This document shows, in pieces, positions 42,987 through 51,421 of a stretch of DNA of 64,000 nucleotides (position 1 is the stretch's first letter; every line of letters starts with the position of its first letter). The stretch is from Alphaproteobacteria bacterium (GTDB taxonomy: Bacteria > Pseudomonadota > Alphaproteobacteria > Rhodobacterales > Rhodobacteraceae): assembly GCA_030427405.1 (NCBI GenBank), contig JAUHXK010000009.1, positions 1 through 64,000 on the forward strand, written 5' to 3'. The notes under the pieces are model-generated. The model was not told the DNA's origin. It ran no database searches and saw only the letters and a program-made list of their open reading frames with translations. The position numbers were made by a program, and so were the translations under genes.

Positions 42987-43982
42987 CGCGCCCATCGCGG
43001 CAGCCGTGTCCAGCATCCGGTTCGAGAAACCCCATTCGTTGTCGTACCAGGCCAGTACGCGAACCAGCGTTCCGTCGGTGACCTTGGTTTCGGCCAGCGA
43101 AACGGTCGAGCTGTGGGAATCGTGGTTGAAGTCGATGGAGACCAGCGGACGGCTTTCCGCAGCCAGAACGCCCGGGATCTTGGCGGCGGCATCGACGAAC
43201 AGCTTGTTGACTTCGTCCTCGGTGGTGGGGCGCGAAACCTCGGCCACCAGATCGACCACGGACACGTTGGGTGTGGGGACGCGAATCGCCTGACCCGTCA
43301 GCTTGCCCGCCAGTTGCGGCAGCACCAGCCCAACGGCCGCGGCCGCACCGGTGGTGGTCGGGATCATCGACAGGGCCGCCGCGCGCGACAGGTATGGGTC
43401 TTTGCCAGCAGTGTCATGCACAGGCTGGCTGGCGGTATAGGCGTGAACGGTGGTCATGTTGCCATGCAGGATACCCAGCCCGGCATCCAGCGCAGCGGCA
43501 ACCGGCGACAGGCAGTTCGTCGTGCAGGATGCGTTCGACACAACCGTATCAGCCGCCGTCAGTTCGTTGTCATTGACGCCAAAGACCACGGTCTTGACCG
43601 CGCCGTCGCCGCGGGCAGGGGCCGAGATCAGCACTTTCTTGGAGCCGTTCTTGAAATGACGTTCGGCAGCTTCGCGGGTGCGGAAGACGCCAGTACATTC
43701 CAGAACAACGTCGATATCGGACCAGGGCAGGTCCTCGGGGTTGCGTTCGCTGGTCAGACGGATCGGACCTGCGCCGACATCCAGGCCGGCTTCGGTCAGG
43801 GTGACGGGGTTGGGGTATCGTCCGTGCACGCTGTCGAACTCGAACATGTGCGCGTTCATCTCGGGCTTACCAAGATCGTTGATGGCGACGATCTCGACAT
43901 CTGTGCGGCCGGTTTCCATAACCGCGCGCAAAACGCCACGTCCGATACGTCCAAAGCCATTGATTGCCAGTTTGAGGGTCAT
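42978..43982 (-). CDS. gap: Glyceraldehyde-3-phosphate dehydrogenase, NAD-type paralogue
   Basis: A 334-residue phosphorylating GAPDH. The Rossmann start INGFGRIGRGVLR is followed by AINDLGKPE, where Asp36 is the residue that selects NAD in bacterial GapA. Catalytic Cys153 lies in SNASCTTNCLSP; the histidine partner is in MTTVHAYTASQ; the end has AWYDNEWGFSNRM. It probably serves glycolysis. A perfect palindrome GTTAGCGCTAAC lies 45 bases before its start. Another GAPDH gene, gap2, follows upstream on the same strand with a 47-residue gene between. Confidence 0.94.
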   Translation of the reverse strand: MTLKLAINGFGRIGRGVLRAVMETGRTDVEIVAINDLGKPEMNAHMFEFDSVHGRYPNPVTLTEAGLDVGAGPIRLTSERNPEDLPWSDIDVVLECTGVFRTREAAERHFKNGSKKVLISAPARGDGAVKTVVFGVNDNELTAADTVVSNASCTTNCLSPVAAALDAGLGILHGNMTTVHAYTASQPVHDTAGKDPYLSRAAALSMIPTTTGAAAAVGLVLPQLAGKLTGQAIRVPTPNVSVVDLVAEVSRPTTEDEVNKLFVDAAAKIPGVLAAESRPLVSIDFNHDSHSSTVSLAETKVTDGTLVRVLAWYDNEWGFSNRMLDTAAAMGALS

Positions 43983-44026
43983 GTTACGCTCCGTCTGATG
44001 AGCCGTGCGGCTTCGGTGAAAATCTA

Positions 44027-44038
44027 GTTAGCGCTAAC
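44027..44038. promoter_or_regulatory. LacI-type palindrome upstream of gap (copy 1)
   Basis: GTTAGCGCTAAC is a perfect 12-bp palindrome with the central CG typical of LacI-family operators. Its sequence is shared with the sites before the second gap gene. Confidence 0.65.
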
Positions 44039-44075
44039 AAATGCAGATGAGCGAAAAAGTCAAGCAAAACCTCTG

Positions 44076-44219
44076 TCAGCGCCAGAATGCCAGCCAGTCC
44101 AGAAAGTCGAAAAGCTTCTTGCTCAGGAACAGCAGGTTTTCCGCACCGAAGACGGCATAGTCCAGCATGACCCCGCCAAGAATGAGAATCCCGAGCCAGA
44201 TGGCGAGTTGATTGGTCAT
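44076..44219 (-). CDS. Small membrane protein (47 residues) between the gap paralogues
   Basis: Too short for ordinary gene calling but well supported: ATG 44219 follows GAGG by five bases and it ends with TGA at 44076. The protein has one hydrophobic helix (IWLGILILGGVMLDYAVF, about residues 7-24), then a charged amphipathic part (FLSKKLFDFLDWLAFWR) ending in an aromatic/arginine tail. I know no function. It lies after a terminator of gap2 and before gap, so it may have its own transcript or be in gap's. The aromatic-rich tail suggests membrane-interface placement. Confidence 0.65.
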   Translation of the reverse strand: MTNQLAIWLGILILGGVMLDYAVFGAENLLFLSKKLFDFLDWLAFWR

Positions 44220-44233
44220 CATGTCCTCGAACG

Positions 44234-44263
44234 AAAAAGCCCGCCCAGATAACCTGAGCGGGC
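44234..44263 (-). terminator. Rho-independent terminator after gap2
   Basis: GCCCGC (44239-44244) and GCGGGC (44258-44263) pair; on the minus strand five T follow. It lies 28 bases after the second gap gene's stop. Confidence 0.75.
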
Positions 44264-44290
44264 CAAGCTGTTCAAGCGGGCAAGCGGGTG

Positions 44291-45292
44291 TCAGTTAAGG
44301 CGGCCCATCGCGGCGGCCACATCGGCCATGCGAACCGAGAAACCCCATTCGTTGTCATACCACGCAAGTACGCGAACCATCCGGTTGTCTACGACGCGGG
44401 TCTGGTCCGGCGCGAAGATCGAGCTTTCCTCGGTATGGTTGAAATCGGTCGAGACCAGCGGCGCCGGTTCATAGCCCAGGACGCGTTGCATCGGGCCCTT
44501 GGAGGCCTCGTGCACAACGGCGTTTACCTCGTCCACGGTCACATCGCGCGCGGCGCGGAAGGTCAGATCAACCGCCGACACGTTCGGTGTCGGGACGCGG
44601 ATGGCAGAGCCGTCCAGCCGACCCTTGAGGTTGGGCAGAACTTCGCCAAGCGCGGCCGCTGCACCGGTGCTGGTCGGGATCATCGACATGGCCGCGGCAC
44701 GGGCGCGGTACAGGTCGCTGTGGCGTCGGTCCAGCGTGGGTTGGTCGCCTGTATAGGCGTGGATGGTGGTCATGATACCGTGTTCGATGCCGATGCCTTC
44801 GTCCAGAACCTTGGCCAGCGGCGCCAGGCAGTTCGTGGTGCACGACCCGTTCGACACCATGTTGTCATTTGCGGTCAGTGTGTTGTGGTTGACGCCAAAG
44901 ACGATCGTCTTGTCGACATTTTTGCCCGGCGCAGACAACAATACCTTGCGCGCGCCGCGGTCCAGGTGGGTTTTGGCCTTGTGACCGTCATTGAACTTGC
45001 CGGTGCATTCCAGAACGACGTCGCAGCCATCCCAGTCCAACTCGTTCATGTCATAGGTCGAAAACATCTCCATCGGTCCGCGCCCCAGATCCATGGTGTT
45101 TCCATTGATCGAAACATCGCGCGGGAACCGGCCGTGAACGCTGTCATATTTGAGCAGATGCGCAGAGGTTTCCAAAGGTCCGGTTGCGTTGACCTTGATC
45201 ACTTCGATGTCGTTCCGGCCCGAGGCGGCAATATGCGACAGGGTACAGCGGCCGATGCGGCCAAAACCATTGATACCGACCTTGATGGTCAT
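44291..45292 (-). CDS. gap2: Glyceraldehyde-3-phosphate dehydrogenase, GapB-like (probably NADP-preferring) paralogue
   Basis: A 333-residue phosphorylating GAPDH with catalytic Cys151 in SNGSCTTNCLAP, HAYTGDQPTLDRRHSDLYRA and AWYDNEWGFSVRM. At the position of the NAD-selecting Asp the sequence is VNATGPLE, with Ala36 instead of Asp. B. subtilis GapB, an NADP-linked gluconeogenic enzyme, has Ala at the same place (INAS), so I infer NADP preference. It also shares SAPGKN with GapB. It ends with a terminator before the small gene; LacI-type repeats precede it. Specificity remains unproven. Confidence 0.88.
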   Translation of the reverse strand: MTIKVGINGFGRIGRCTLSHIAASGRNDIEVIKVNATGPLETSAHLLKYDSVHGRFPRDVSINGNTMDLGRGPMEMFSTYDMNELDWDGCDVVLECTGKFNDGHKAKTHLDRGARKVLLSAPGKNVDKTIVFGVNHNTLTANDNMVSNGSCTTNCLAPLAKVLDEGIGIEHGIMTTIHAYTGDQPTLDRRHSDLYRARAAAMSMIPTSTGAAAALGEVLPNLKGRLDGSAIRVPTPNVSAVDLTFRAARDVTVDEVNAVVHEASKGPMQRVLGYEPAPLVSTDFNHTEESSIFAPDQTRVVDNRMVRVLAWYDNEWGFSVRMADVAAAMGRLN

Positions 45293-45379
45293 CTGACGTC
45301 TCCAAATGCGCTTGCGTTGCAGGCCATATAGCGGTGAATCGAAATTCTCAAAAGGGGAAAAGTGACATATTTTTAAGGT

Positions 45380-45423
45380 GTTAGCGCAAACCTGGGCCGA
45401 TTGCGCTAACGCTTGCGCTAAGC
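45380..45423. promoter_or_regulatory. Three TTAGCGCAA-type sites in the gap2/DUF808 divergent region
   Basis: TTAGCGCAA occurs at 45381-45389 and its reverse complement TTGCGCTAA at 45401-45409 and 45413-45421, the last two as direct repeats 12 bases apart. They match the GTTAGCGCTAAC palindrome before the other gap gene and are probable operators for the same LacI-family protein. Confidence 0.6.
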
Positions 45424-45474
45424 GTGGGATCAGGTAGGGTCCGGTTGCGCCTGGGTGAGAGGAAAGGAAGCGGT

Positions 45475-46437
45475 ATGAGCGGTCTGTTGGCCCTGTTGGA
45501 TGATGTGGCGGGGATCGCCAAGGTTGCGGCGTCGTCCGTGGATGATGTTGTGGCGGCAGCAGGCAAGGCCGGTGCCAAAACTGCGGGGGTGATTATCGAC
45601 GACGCTGCGGTCACGCCCAAATACGTTCAAGGCTTCGCGCCTGCACGCGAATTGCCGATCATCTGGCGGATCGCGCGGGGATCGGTGTTCAACAAGATCA
45701 TCCTGCTGTTGCCGGTGGCCCTTTTGCTGGCCAATTTCGCGCCCTGGCTGATAACGCCGCTCTTGATGATCGGCGGCTCTTACCTGTGTTTCGAGGGCGC
45801 GGAAAAGATATTTCACGTCCTTTTCCCGCATGGCAGTCACGTCATCGACGAAGACATGAGCGTGCGTGACCCGGGCCATCTGGAGGAACAGAAGGTCAAG
45901 GGCGCGATCAAGACGGATTTCATCCTGTCGGCCGAGATCATGACCATCGCCCTGTCGGCAATCGAGGCACCGAACCTGTGGATGCAGGCCGCGACCCTGG
46001 CGGTTGTGGGCCTTGGCGTAACGCTGGCGGTTTATGGATCGGTTGCGTTGATCGTCAAGATGGACGATGTGGGGCTGTTTCTTGCGCAGAACGCACCGAC
46101 ACCGGTTGGGCGGGGCCTGGGGCGCGGGTTGGTGAAGGCAATGCCGACGGTTCTGAAAACCCTGTCGATCGTTGGCACGGCGGCCATGCTGTGGGTCGGC
46201 GGATCAATCGTCATCCACGGGATGGAGGTTCTGGGCTTTGGCTGGCTTGGGCATCATATCCATGACTGGGCTTATGCCATCGGGCATTCGGTGTCGGAAC
46301 AATGGGTCGGAGCCGTAGAGTGGATTTCGAAGGCTGCGATGGACGGGATTTTCGGGCTGGCTTACGGGTTTGTCCTGATCCCGGTTGCAACCAAGCTGAT
46401 CGCGCCTTTGTTGCCGGGCAAGTCCGGATCACATTGA
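45475..46437 (+). CDS. DUF808 (YedI) family inner-membrane protein
   Basis: A 320-residue membrane protein beginning SGLLALLDDVAGIAKVAASS, the DUF808 signature, followed by DVVAAAGKAGAKTAGVIIDD and VTPKYVQGF. About six hydrophobic helices: 75-110, 165-185, 195-215, 235-260 and near 295-315. SD GGAAAGGA precedes ATG 45475. The E. coli relative YedI has no settled function. It is divergent from gap2, sharing the palindromic sites, which raises the possibility of co-regulation with glyceraldehyde-phosphate metabolism. Confidence 0.88.
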   Translation: MSGLLALLDDVAGIAKVAASSVDDVVAAAGKAGAKTAGVIIDDAAVTPKYVQGFAPARELPIIWRIARGSVFNKIILLLPVALLLANFAPWLITPLLMIGGSYLCFEGAEKIFHVLFPHGSHVIDEDMSVRDPGHLEEQKVKGAIKTDFILSAEIMTIALSAIEAPNLWMQAATLAVVGLGVTLAVYGSVALIVKMDDVGLFLAQNAPTPVGRGLGRGLVKAMPTVLKTLSIVGTAAMLWVGGSIVIHGMEVLGFGWLGHHIHDWAYAIGHSVSEQWVGAVEWISKAAMDGIFGLAYGFVLIPVATKLIAPLLPGKSGSH

Positions 46438-46452
46438 CCCCACAACAAGAAA

Positions 46453-46476
46453 GGGCGGCCCGGGCCGCCCTTTTTT
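46453..46476. terminator. Bidirectional terminator between DUF808 gene and tkt
   Basis: The 18-bp palindrome GGGCGGCCCGGGCCGCCC (46453-46470) has six T after it on the plus strand and AAAG before it, serving DUF808. On the minus strand it lies directly after tkt, though the T run there is short. Confidence 0.85.
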
Positions 46477-46500
46477 GATTGCGCAATCCGCTGCTTGTAA

Positions 46501-48525
46501 TCAGAGACCCAGCAGTTCCTTGACCTTGGCAACGGTTGCTTCGGCGGTGATGCCGAAATGCTTGTACAACTCGCCAGCGGGGGCCGAGGCACCAAAGCCC
46601 GACATGCCGATGAAGCCTGCCTTGGCTTCGCGGCCACGCTCGCCCAGCAGCCAGCGGTCCCAGCCACCGGCGCGCACGGCGGCCTCGATGCCGACACGCA
46701 CCGCGCCTGCGGGCAGAACGCGCTTGCGATAGGCTTCGTCCTGTTCGGCAAACAGCTCCATGCACGGCATCGAGACGACGCGGGTGCCAATGCCCTCGGC
46801 TTCGAGCATCGCCTTGGCTTCCATCGCCAGCGAAACCTCGGACCCGGTTGCAATCAGGATGGCCTGACGCTTGCCCTCGGCCTCGGCCAGAACATAGGCG
46901 CCCTGCGCGGTCAGGTTCTTACCCTTGTGCTGGGTGCGCACGGTCGGCACGCCCTGGCGGGTCAGCGACAGAACCGAGGGGCTGTCCTTGAAGGTCAGCG
47001 CCAGTTCCCAGGCTTCGGCGGTTTCAACGGTGTCGGCGGGGCGGAACACATAGGTGTTCGGCGTCGCGCGCGAAATCGCCAAATGCTCGACCGGCTGGTG
47101 GGTCGGGCCGTCTTCGCCCAGACCGATCGAGTCATGGGTCATCACAAAGACCGACGGTACCTTCATCAGCGCGGCCAGACGCATCGACGGGCGGGCATAG
47201 TCGGTAAAGGCCATGAACGTTCCGCCATAGGGCCGGATGCCACCGTGCAGCGCCATGCCGTTCATCGCAGCGGCCATGCCATGTTCGCGGATACCGTAGT
47301 GGATATAGCGACCCTTGCGGTTTTCCGGCAGGAACACGCCCATATCGGCCGATTTGGTGTTGTTCGAACCGGTCAGGTCGGCAGAGCCGCCAACGGTTTC
47401 GGTCATGATCGGGTTCACGACGTTCAGAACCTTCTCGGACGAGGCGCGGGTGGCCAGCTTGGGCTGATCCTCGGACATCTGTTTTTTGAACGCGCGGATC
47501 GCGCCGGCCAGTTTCTTGGGCGCTTCAAACGCATAGGCGCGGTTGAACTCGGCCTGTTTGCGTTCTGAGATCTGGGCGAAACGCTCTTCCCACGCGACAC
47601 GCTCGGCGGCACCACGGGCACCGATGGCTTCCCATGCCGATTTCACGTCGGCGGGAATTTCGAACGCGTCATGCGGCCAACCATAGCCTTGCTTGGCGGC
47701 CTTGAGTTGCTCTTGATCCGTCAGCGCGCCGTGGCCTTTGGAGGTATCCTGTGCGGCATGGCCCAGTGCGATATGGCTTTCACAGGCGATCATGGTCGGC
47801 TTGTTCGACTTTTTGGCCTGGACGATGGCGGCGTCGATCGCCTTGGGATCATGGCCGTCAATCTCGATCACATGCCAGCCCGAGGCCGCGAAACGGCGGA
47901 CCTGGTCGGTACGGTCGGCAATATCGACGGTGCCGTCGATGGTGATGTTGTTGTTGTCCCAGAACACGATCAGCTTGCTCAGCTCGTGACGACCGGCCAG
48001 AGTAATTGCTTCTTGGCTGACGCCCTCCATCAGGCAGCCGTCACCTGCAATCACATAGGTATAGTGATCGACGACCTTCTTGCCGTAATGGGCGCGCTGG
48101 ATCTCTTCGGCCATGGCAAAACCCACGGCGTTTGAAATACCCTGGCCCAGCGGGCCGGTGGTGGTCTCGATCCCGTCAACCAGGAAGTTCTCGGGGTGGC
48201 CCGCAGTTTTCGCACCCAACTGGCGGAAATTCTTGATCTCTTCCAAGGTGACGTCGGCGTGGCCTGTCAGATAAAGCAGCGAATAGACCAGCATCGAACC
48301 GTGGCCCGCCGACAGGATGAACCGGTCACGGTCCGGCCAGCTTGGGTTTGACGCGTCGAATTTCAGGTGCTTTTCGAAAAGCACGGTCGCGACGTCCGCC
48401 ATGCCCATCGGCATACCGGAATGGCCGGAATTTGCGGCGGCGACGGCGTCAAGGGTCAGGGTGCGGATGGCCGCAGCCTTGTCCCAGTGTTCGGGGTTGG
48501 CATTGCGCAGCGCAGTCAGGTCCAC
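46501..48525 (-). CDS. tkt: Transketolase, GTG start
   Basis: A 674-residue thiamine diphosphate enzyme of the pentose phosphate pathway transferring two-carbon units. GTG 48525 follows AGGA by about nine bases. The ThDP domain shows [19 protein letters not shown], the [13 protein letters not shown] diphosphate/Mg motif near 155 with [10 protein letters not shown], and the pyrimidine domain has [19 protein letters not shown]. It is the only gene of the pathway nearby, convergent with DUF808 and about 1.2 kb from gap2. Confidence 0.96.
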   Translation of the reverse strand: MDLTALRNANPEHWDKAAAIRTLTLDAVAAANSGHSGMPMGMADVATVLFEKHLKFDASNPSWPDRDRFILSAGHGSMLVYSLLYLTGHADVTLEEIKNFRQLGAKTAGHPENFLVDGIETTTGPLGQGISNAVGFAMAEEIQRAHYGKKVVDHYTYVIAGDGCLMEGVSQEAITLAGRHELSKLIVFWDNNNITIDGTVDIADRTDQVRRFAASGWHVIEIDGHDPKAIDAAIVQAKKSNKPTMIACESHIALGHAAQDTSKGHGALTDQEQLKAAKQGYGWPHDAFEIPADVKSAWEAIGARGAAERVAWEERFAQISERKQAEFNRAYAFEAPKKLAGAIRAFKKQMSEDQPKLATRASSEKVLNVVNPIMTETVGGSADLTGSNNTKSADMGVFLPENRKGRYIHYGIREHGMAAAMNGMALHGGIRPYGGTFMAFTDYARPSMRLAALMKVPSVFVMTHDSIGLGEDGPTHQPVEHLAISRATPNTYVFRPADTVETAEAWELALTFKDSPSVLSLTRQGVPTVRTQHKGKNLTAQGAYVLAEAEGKRQAILIATGSEVSLAMEAKAMLEAEGIGTRVVSMPCMELFAEQDEAYRKRVLPAGAVRVGIEAAVRAGGWDRWLLGERGREAKAGFIGMSGFGASAPAGELYKHFGITAEATVAKVKELLGL

Positions 48526-48761
48526 GGGCGTTGTTCCTTTGGATTACAAGCAGATTGTCGGCTCAATACCATCCAGAGGTCAAAGTGCAAGTGGAACCAC
48601 CTGACGGGCCTTGTGATTGGTTCAAGAGTGCAGCTCAAGCCGTTGAAAGCAAAGAGTGGGTATTTTCCGGAACATTCCGTTAGACTAGGGCGCAGCATGG
48701 CGGGTCTTGATTCGGCGCGCCGCGCGACACAAGGAACCTTGGTAAAGAGGTGGCAGGGGCA

Positions 48762-49619
48762 ATGAGTCAGATTGAAGAACTACAACGGCGCATCGTCGCG
48801 GCGATGGAGCGGATCAGCGCAAGCGCAGACGGCCTGCGCGCCGCACCCGCGGGACTGTCTGCGCCCGATCCCGATCTGCAATCCGCGCTTGATGAGGAAC
48901 GGCTGGCGAATGCCCAGCTGGAAGAACGCCTGAAGTCGCTGAAAGAGCGGCATGAACGGGAAACGGACGCCATGCGCGCCGATCTTGAAGCGCTGCGCGC
49001 ATCTGCGGGCGATGACGCGGAAACCGGGGCGCTGCGCGAACAGCTGGCCGAGGCCACGGCCCGGCTCGCCTCGGTCGAGGCAGCGCGGGCCGAATTGGCC
49101 GACGCCAAGGCGGCGCTGGAAAACCAGGATGAGCTTGCTGCTTTGAAGGCCGAGATTGAGACATTGCGTGCGGCACAGGCTGACAGCGGCGAGGTCGAGG
49201 CCCTGCGCGGCGAACTGGATCAGATCAGGGCTGCGGCGGCCCGGGCGCAAGAGCTTGAGACCGAAAACGCGCGCCTTGCATCAGAGCTCGCCGATAGCGA
49301 ACGGGTTGCCGAACTGAACAGCGAGCTTGAGATGTTGCGGGCCGAGCGCAAGAGCCATGGCGCGGCGATGTCCCGCCTGGATGATGACCTGCAGAGGCTG
49401 CGCAAGGCCAACGAAGAATTGCAGGCAAGTGTCGAAGAATTGCGGACGGCCGCCGAAGGTGGCGTTGCCGATGCCGAGCTATTGAACCGCGCCACCGCGG
49501 CCGAACTGGAGGCGACGCGCGCAGCGCGCGCAACGGACGCCGCCGAGGCCCATGCGGTTCTGGCCCGGCTTGAACCCTTGCTGACCCAGGCCAGCCTTGC
49601 AGAAGGAGAGGTGGAATAA
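48762..49619 (+). CDS. Coiled-coil protein encoded upstream of zapA
   Basis: A 285-residue protein, almost wholly predicted coiled coil (about 45-260) with Leu/Ala heptads and many Glu, Arg and Ala residues; no membrane segment or signal. It overlaps zapA by one base (TAATG). In Caulobacter a coiled-coil protein named ZauP is encoded directly upstream of zapA and pairs with ZapA at the Z ring; position suggests an analogous partner here, though I cannot show homology. ATG 48762 was chosen; a GTG at 48750 adds four residues. Confidence 0.7.
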   Translation: MSQIEELQRRIVAAMERISASADGLRAAPAGLSAPDPDLQSALDEERLANAQLEERLKSLKERHERETDAMRADLEALRASAGDDAETGALREQLAEATARLASVEAARAELADAKAALENQDELAALKAEIETLRAAQADSGEVEALRGELDQIRAAAARAQELETENARLASELADSERVAELNSELEMLRAERKSHGAAMSRLDDDLQRLRKANEELQASVEELRTAAEGGVADAELLNRATAAELEATRAARATDAAEAHAVLARLEPLLTQASLAEGEVE

Positions 49620-50014
49620 TGCCCGAGGTGACCATTCATATCGGTGGGCGCGGCTTTGAAGTCTCTTGCCAGGAAGGCGAAGAGCCGTTTCTGCAGGCGG
49701 CGGCCAAGCTGTTGGATGACGAAGCGCAGGTTTTGTCCGATCAGATCGGCAGGATGCCGGAATCCCGGATGCTGTTGATGGCGGGGCTGATGCTGGCCGA
49801 CAAGACGGCGGCCTTTGACGAGCGCATCAAATCGACCGAAGCCAAGCTGGCCGAGGTCGAGGCAGAGCTGACCCGCTTGCGCAGCGCGCCCCCGCCAGAG
49901 CCCGAACGCGTAGAAGTTGCCGTGGTTCCGCCGTCGGTTACGGACACGCTGGCGGAACTGGCCGCCCAGGCCGAGGCACTGGCATCGGTGATCGAAGAAA
50001 AGGCGGCCGGATGA
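49619..50014 (+). CDS. zapA: Cell division protein ZapA
   Basis: A 131-residue FtsZ-ring stabiliser. The N-terminal ZapA domain is MPEVTIHIGGRGFEVSCQEG and EEPFLQAAAKLLDDEAQVL (residues 1-20 and 21-40), with the dimerising coiled coil MLLMAGLMLADKTAAFDE.. (about 50-85). The C-terminal 45 residues are Pro/Glu-rich and longer than in E. coli ZapA. It is coupled to the coiled-coil gene upstream and to the MliC gene downstream by ATGA overlaps, so all three are likely one transcript. Confidence 0.92.
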   Translation: MPEVTIHIGGRGFEVSCQEGEEPFLQAAAKLLDDEAQVLSDQIGRMPESRMLLMAGLMLADKTAAFDERIKSTEAKLAEVEAELTRLRSAPPPEPERVEVAVVPPSVTDTLAELAAQAEALASVIEEKAAG

Positions 50015-50361
50015 CCCGTTTGCACACAGCGATCTGGGCGGCCCTGTTTTCGGTTTCGGCAACGGCGACACTGGCGGAAATCGACATCCTGCCAGTGTCA
50101 TTCACCTGTGAGAACAACACCGAATTGTCAGTTGTCTATTTCAATGAAACCGGCGGGCCCGGTGCCGCGGCGATGATGTTGGACGGGCAATTGATCCCGA
50201 TGCGCCAGGTCGAAAGCGGGTCTGGAATTCGGTATGAATCCGTGGCCGGCGAGGGGACTTATATCCTGCGGTCAAAAGGCTGGAACGCCACGATCAGCCA
50301 CCAGGGTCAGGCCGCCACGGCCCCCGAACGTGTGGTGCTCAGGGACTGTAGCAGTCACTAA
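50011..50361 (+). CDS. Membrane-bound/periplasmic lysozyme inhibitor of c-type lysozyme (MliC family)
   Basis: A 116-residue secreted protein. The signal peptide (about 1-22, ending TATLA) precedes the MliC domain: SFTCENNTELSVVYFN, MLDGQLIPMRQVESGSGIRYES and GWNATISH. The conserved cysteine pair at about 32 and 113 (late RDCSSH) should form the usual disulfide. No lipobox is visible, so it is a soluble periplasmic form. It overlaps zapA by four bases (ATGA). Confidence 0.88.
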   Translation: MTRLHTAIWAALFSVSATATLAEIDILPVSFTCENNTELSVVYFNETGGPGAAAMMLDGQLIPMRQVESGSGIRYESVAGEGTYILRSKGWNATISHQGQAATAPERVVLRDCSSH

Positions 50362-50368
50362 AACCTGT

Positions 50369-50731
50369 TCAGGCGTTGGCTTCGCGGATCTTGTCCGCAG
50401 CGTCCTTGTCATAGCCGACGCCGTTTTCGTCGAACAACGTGTCCAGCTCGCCCGACAGGGTCATCTCGGTGATGATGTCGCACCCGCCGACGAATTCGCC
50501 TTTGACGTAGAGTTGGGGAACAGTGGGCCAGTCGGAATAATCCTTGATGCCCTGACGCACCTCTTCATCGGCCAGAACGTTAACGTCTGTGTAATCGACG
50601 CCCATGAAATTCAGCACCCCGGCCACACGGGACGAGAACCCGCATTGCGGCATTTCCTTGGTGCCTTTCATGTACAGCACCACATCATTGGCTTTGACGG
50701 TTTCGTCGATCTGGGTCTTAACGTCGCTCAT
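50369..50731 (-). CDS. grxD: Monothiol glutaredoxin (Grx4/GrxD)
   Basis: A 120-residue CGFS-type glutaredoxin that carries [2Fe-2S] clusters. The [19 protein letters not shown] motif (residues 16-34) holds the active cysteine, and the [19 protein letters not shown] (about 69-87) carries the GSH site. ATG 50731 is chosen; the upstream open frame is foreign. The coding end of a small membrane-protein gene overlaps this start by 14 bases, and bolA, the usual partner of CGFS glutaredoxins, lies about 320 bases upstream. Fe-S cluster or iron-sensing work is likely. Confidence 0.95.
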   Translation of the reverse strand: MSDVKTQIDETVKANDVVLYMKGTKEMPQCGFSSRVAGVLNFMGVDYTDVNVLADEEVRQGIKDYSDWPTVPQLYVKGEFVGGCDIITEMTLSGELDTLFDENGVGYDKDAADKIREANA

Positions 50732-51008
50732 CTTGCTTGTCCTCTTTGCCCGCATTTGGGCCGTTTGGTTCGTTTTCCAACCGGGTGGCGGTCCACCCTT
50801 CCTTTTCGAGCCTTTGGTGTTCAGCCTGCGCCATGGCCAGCGGATCAAGCCCGTATCTTTCTATGCCGCCAACCTTGCTGACCTTGTCCGGGTCGGGGCG
50901 CATGTCGGCGAGGTTTCGGTTCCTGTTCCGCTTCACATAGGCTTCGATCAGCGCGGCGGCAACGATCAGACTGCCGATGCCGCATATCCAAAAAAGCCAG
51001 CCGCTCAT
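50718..51008 (-). CDS. Small membrane-anchored hypothetical protein between grxD and bolA
   Basis: A 96-residue protein with one N-terminal helix ([20 protein letters not shown], about residues 4-23), followed by a basic, then charged soluble tail rich in Asn, Lys, Glu and Asp ending KEDKQDERR. Its 3' end overlaps grxD by 14 bases, so the two are translationally coupled. ATG 51008 follows AGGAT. I recognise no domain. Located between the partners Grx4 and BolA, it may connect them to the membrane; this is speculation. Confidence 0.7.
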   Translation of the reverse strand: MSGWLFWICGIGSLIVAAALIEAYVKRNRNRNLADMRPDPDKVSKVGGIERYGLDPLAMAQAEHQRLEKEGWTATRLENEPNGPNAGKEDKQDERR

Positions 51009-51051
51009 ATCCTGGCCGTGTGGGCACGGGTCACATGGCGGCGGGCCAAGA

Positions 51052-51288
51052 TCACTCCGGCACTTTCGTCGTCAGCGCCAGCGCGTGCAATTCGCCGTCC
51101 GGGCCGTCCATCTTGCCCTTCAGCGCAGCGTAAACCGCGCGTTGCTGTTGCACCCGGTTCTTGCCGCGAAAGCTCTCGTCCACGACCATGGCGGCCATAT
51201 GGACACCGTCATGGCCGCCCACCTGGATTTCCGCATCCGGAAAGGCTTCGCGCAGCAGGTGTTCGATCTCGTGGGCGCTCATCGGCAT
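51052..51288 (-). CDS. bolA: BolA family protein
   Basis: A 78-residue BolA-type protein: AHEIEHLLREAFPDAEIQV, then DGVHMAAMVVDESFRGKNRVQQQRAVYAAL with the FxGKxxxxxHR-like region typical of the short form. ATG 51288 follows AGGAG by eight bases. BolA proteins bridge [2Fe-2S] clusters with CGFS glutaredoxins, and grxD follows on the same strand after one small gene, so the context supports the function. Confidence 0.92.
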   Translation of the reverse strand: MPMSAHEIEHLLREAFPDAEIQVGGHDGVHMAAMVVDESFRGKNRVQQQRAVYAALKGKMDGPDGELHALALTTKVPE

Positions 51289-51421
51289 GTAGGTCACTCC
51301 TGAAGGTCTTTCCCAAGATGTAGAGCGGTGCGCCGGGGCGCGCAAGGGTCAGATGGCAGGGCCGGGAAAACCCGAAACCCACGCTGCCATGCGCGGGTTT
51401 CGCAATCCGTTTCGCTGCGTG

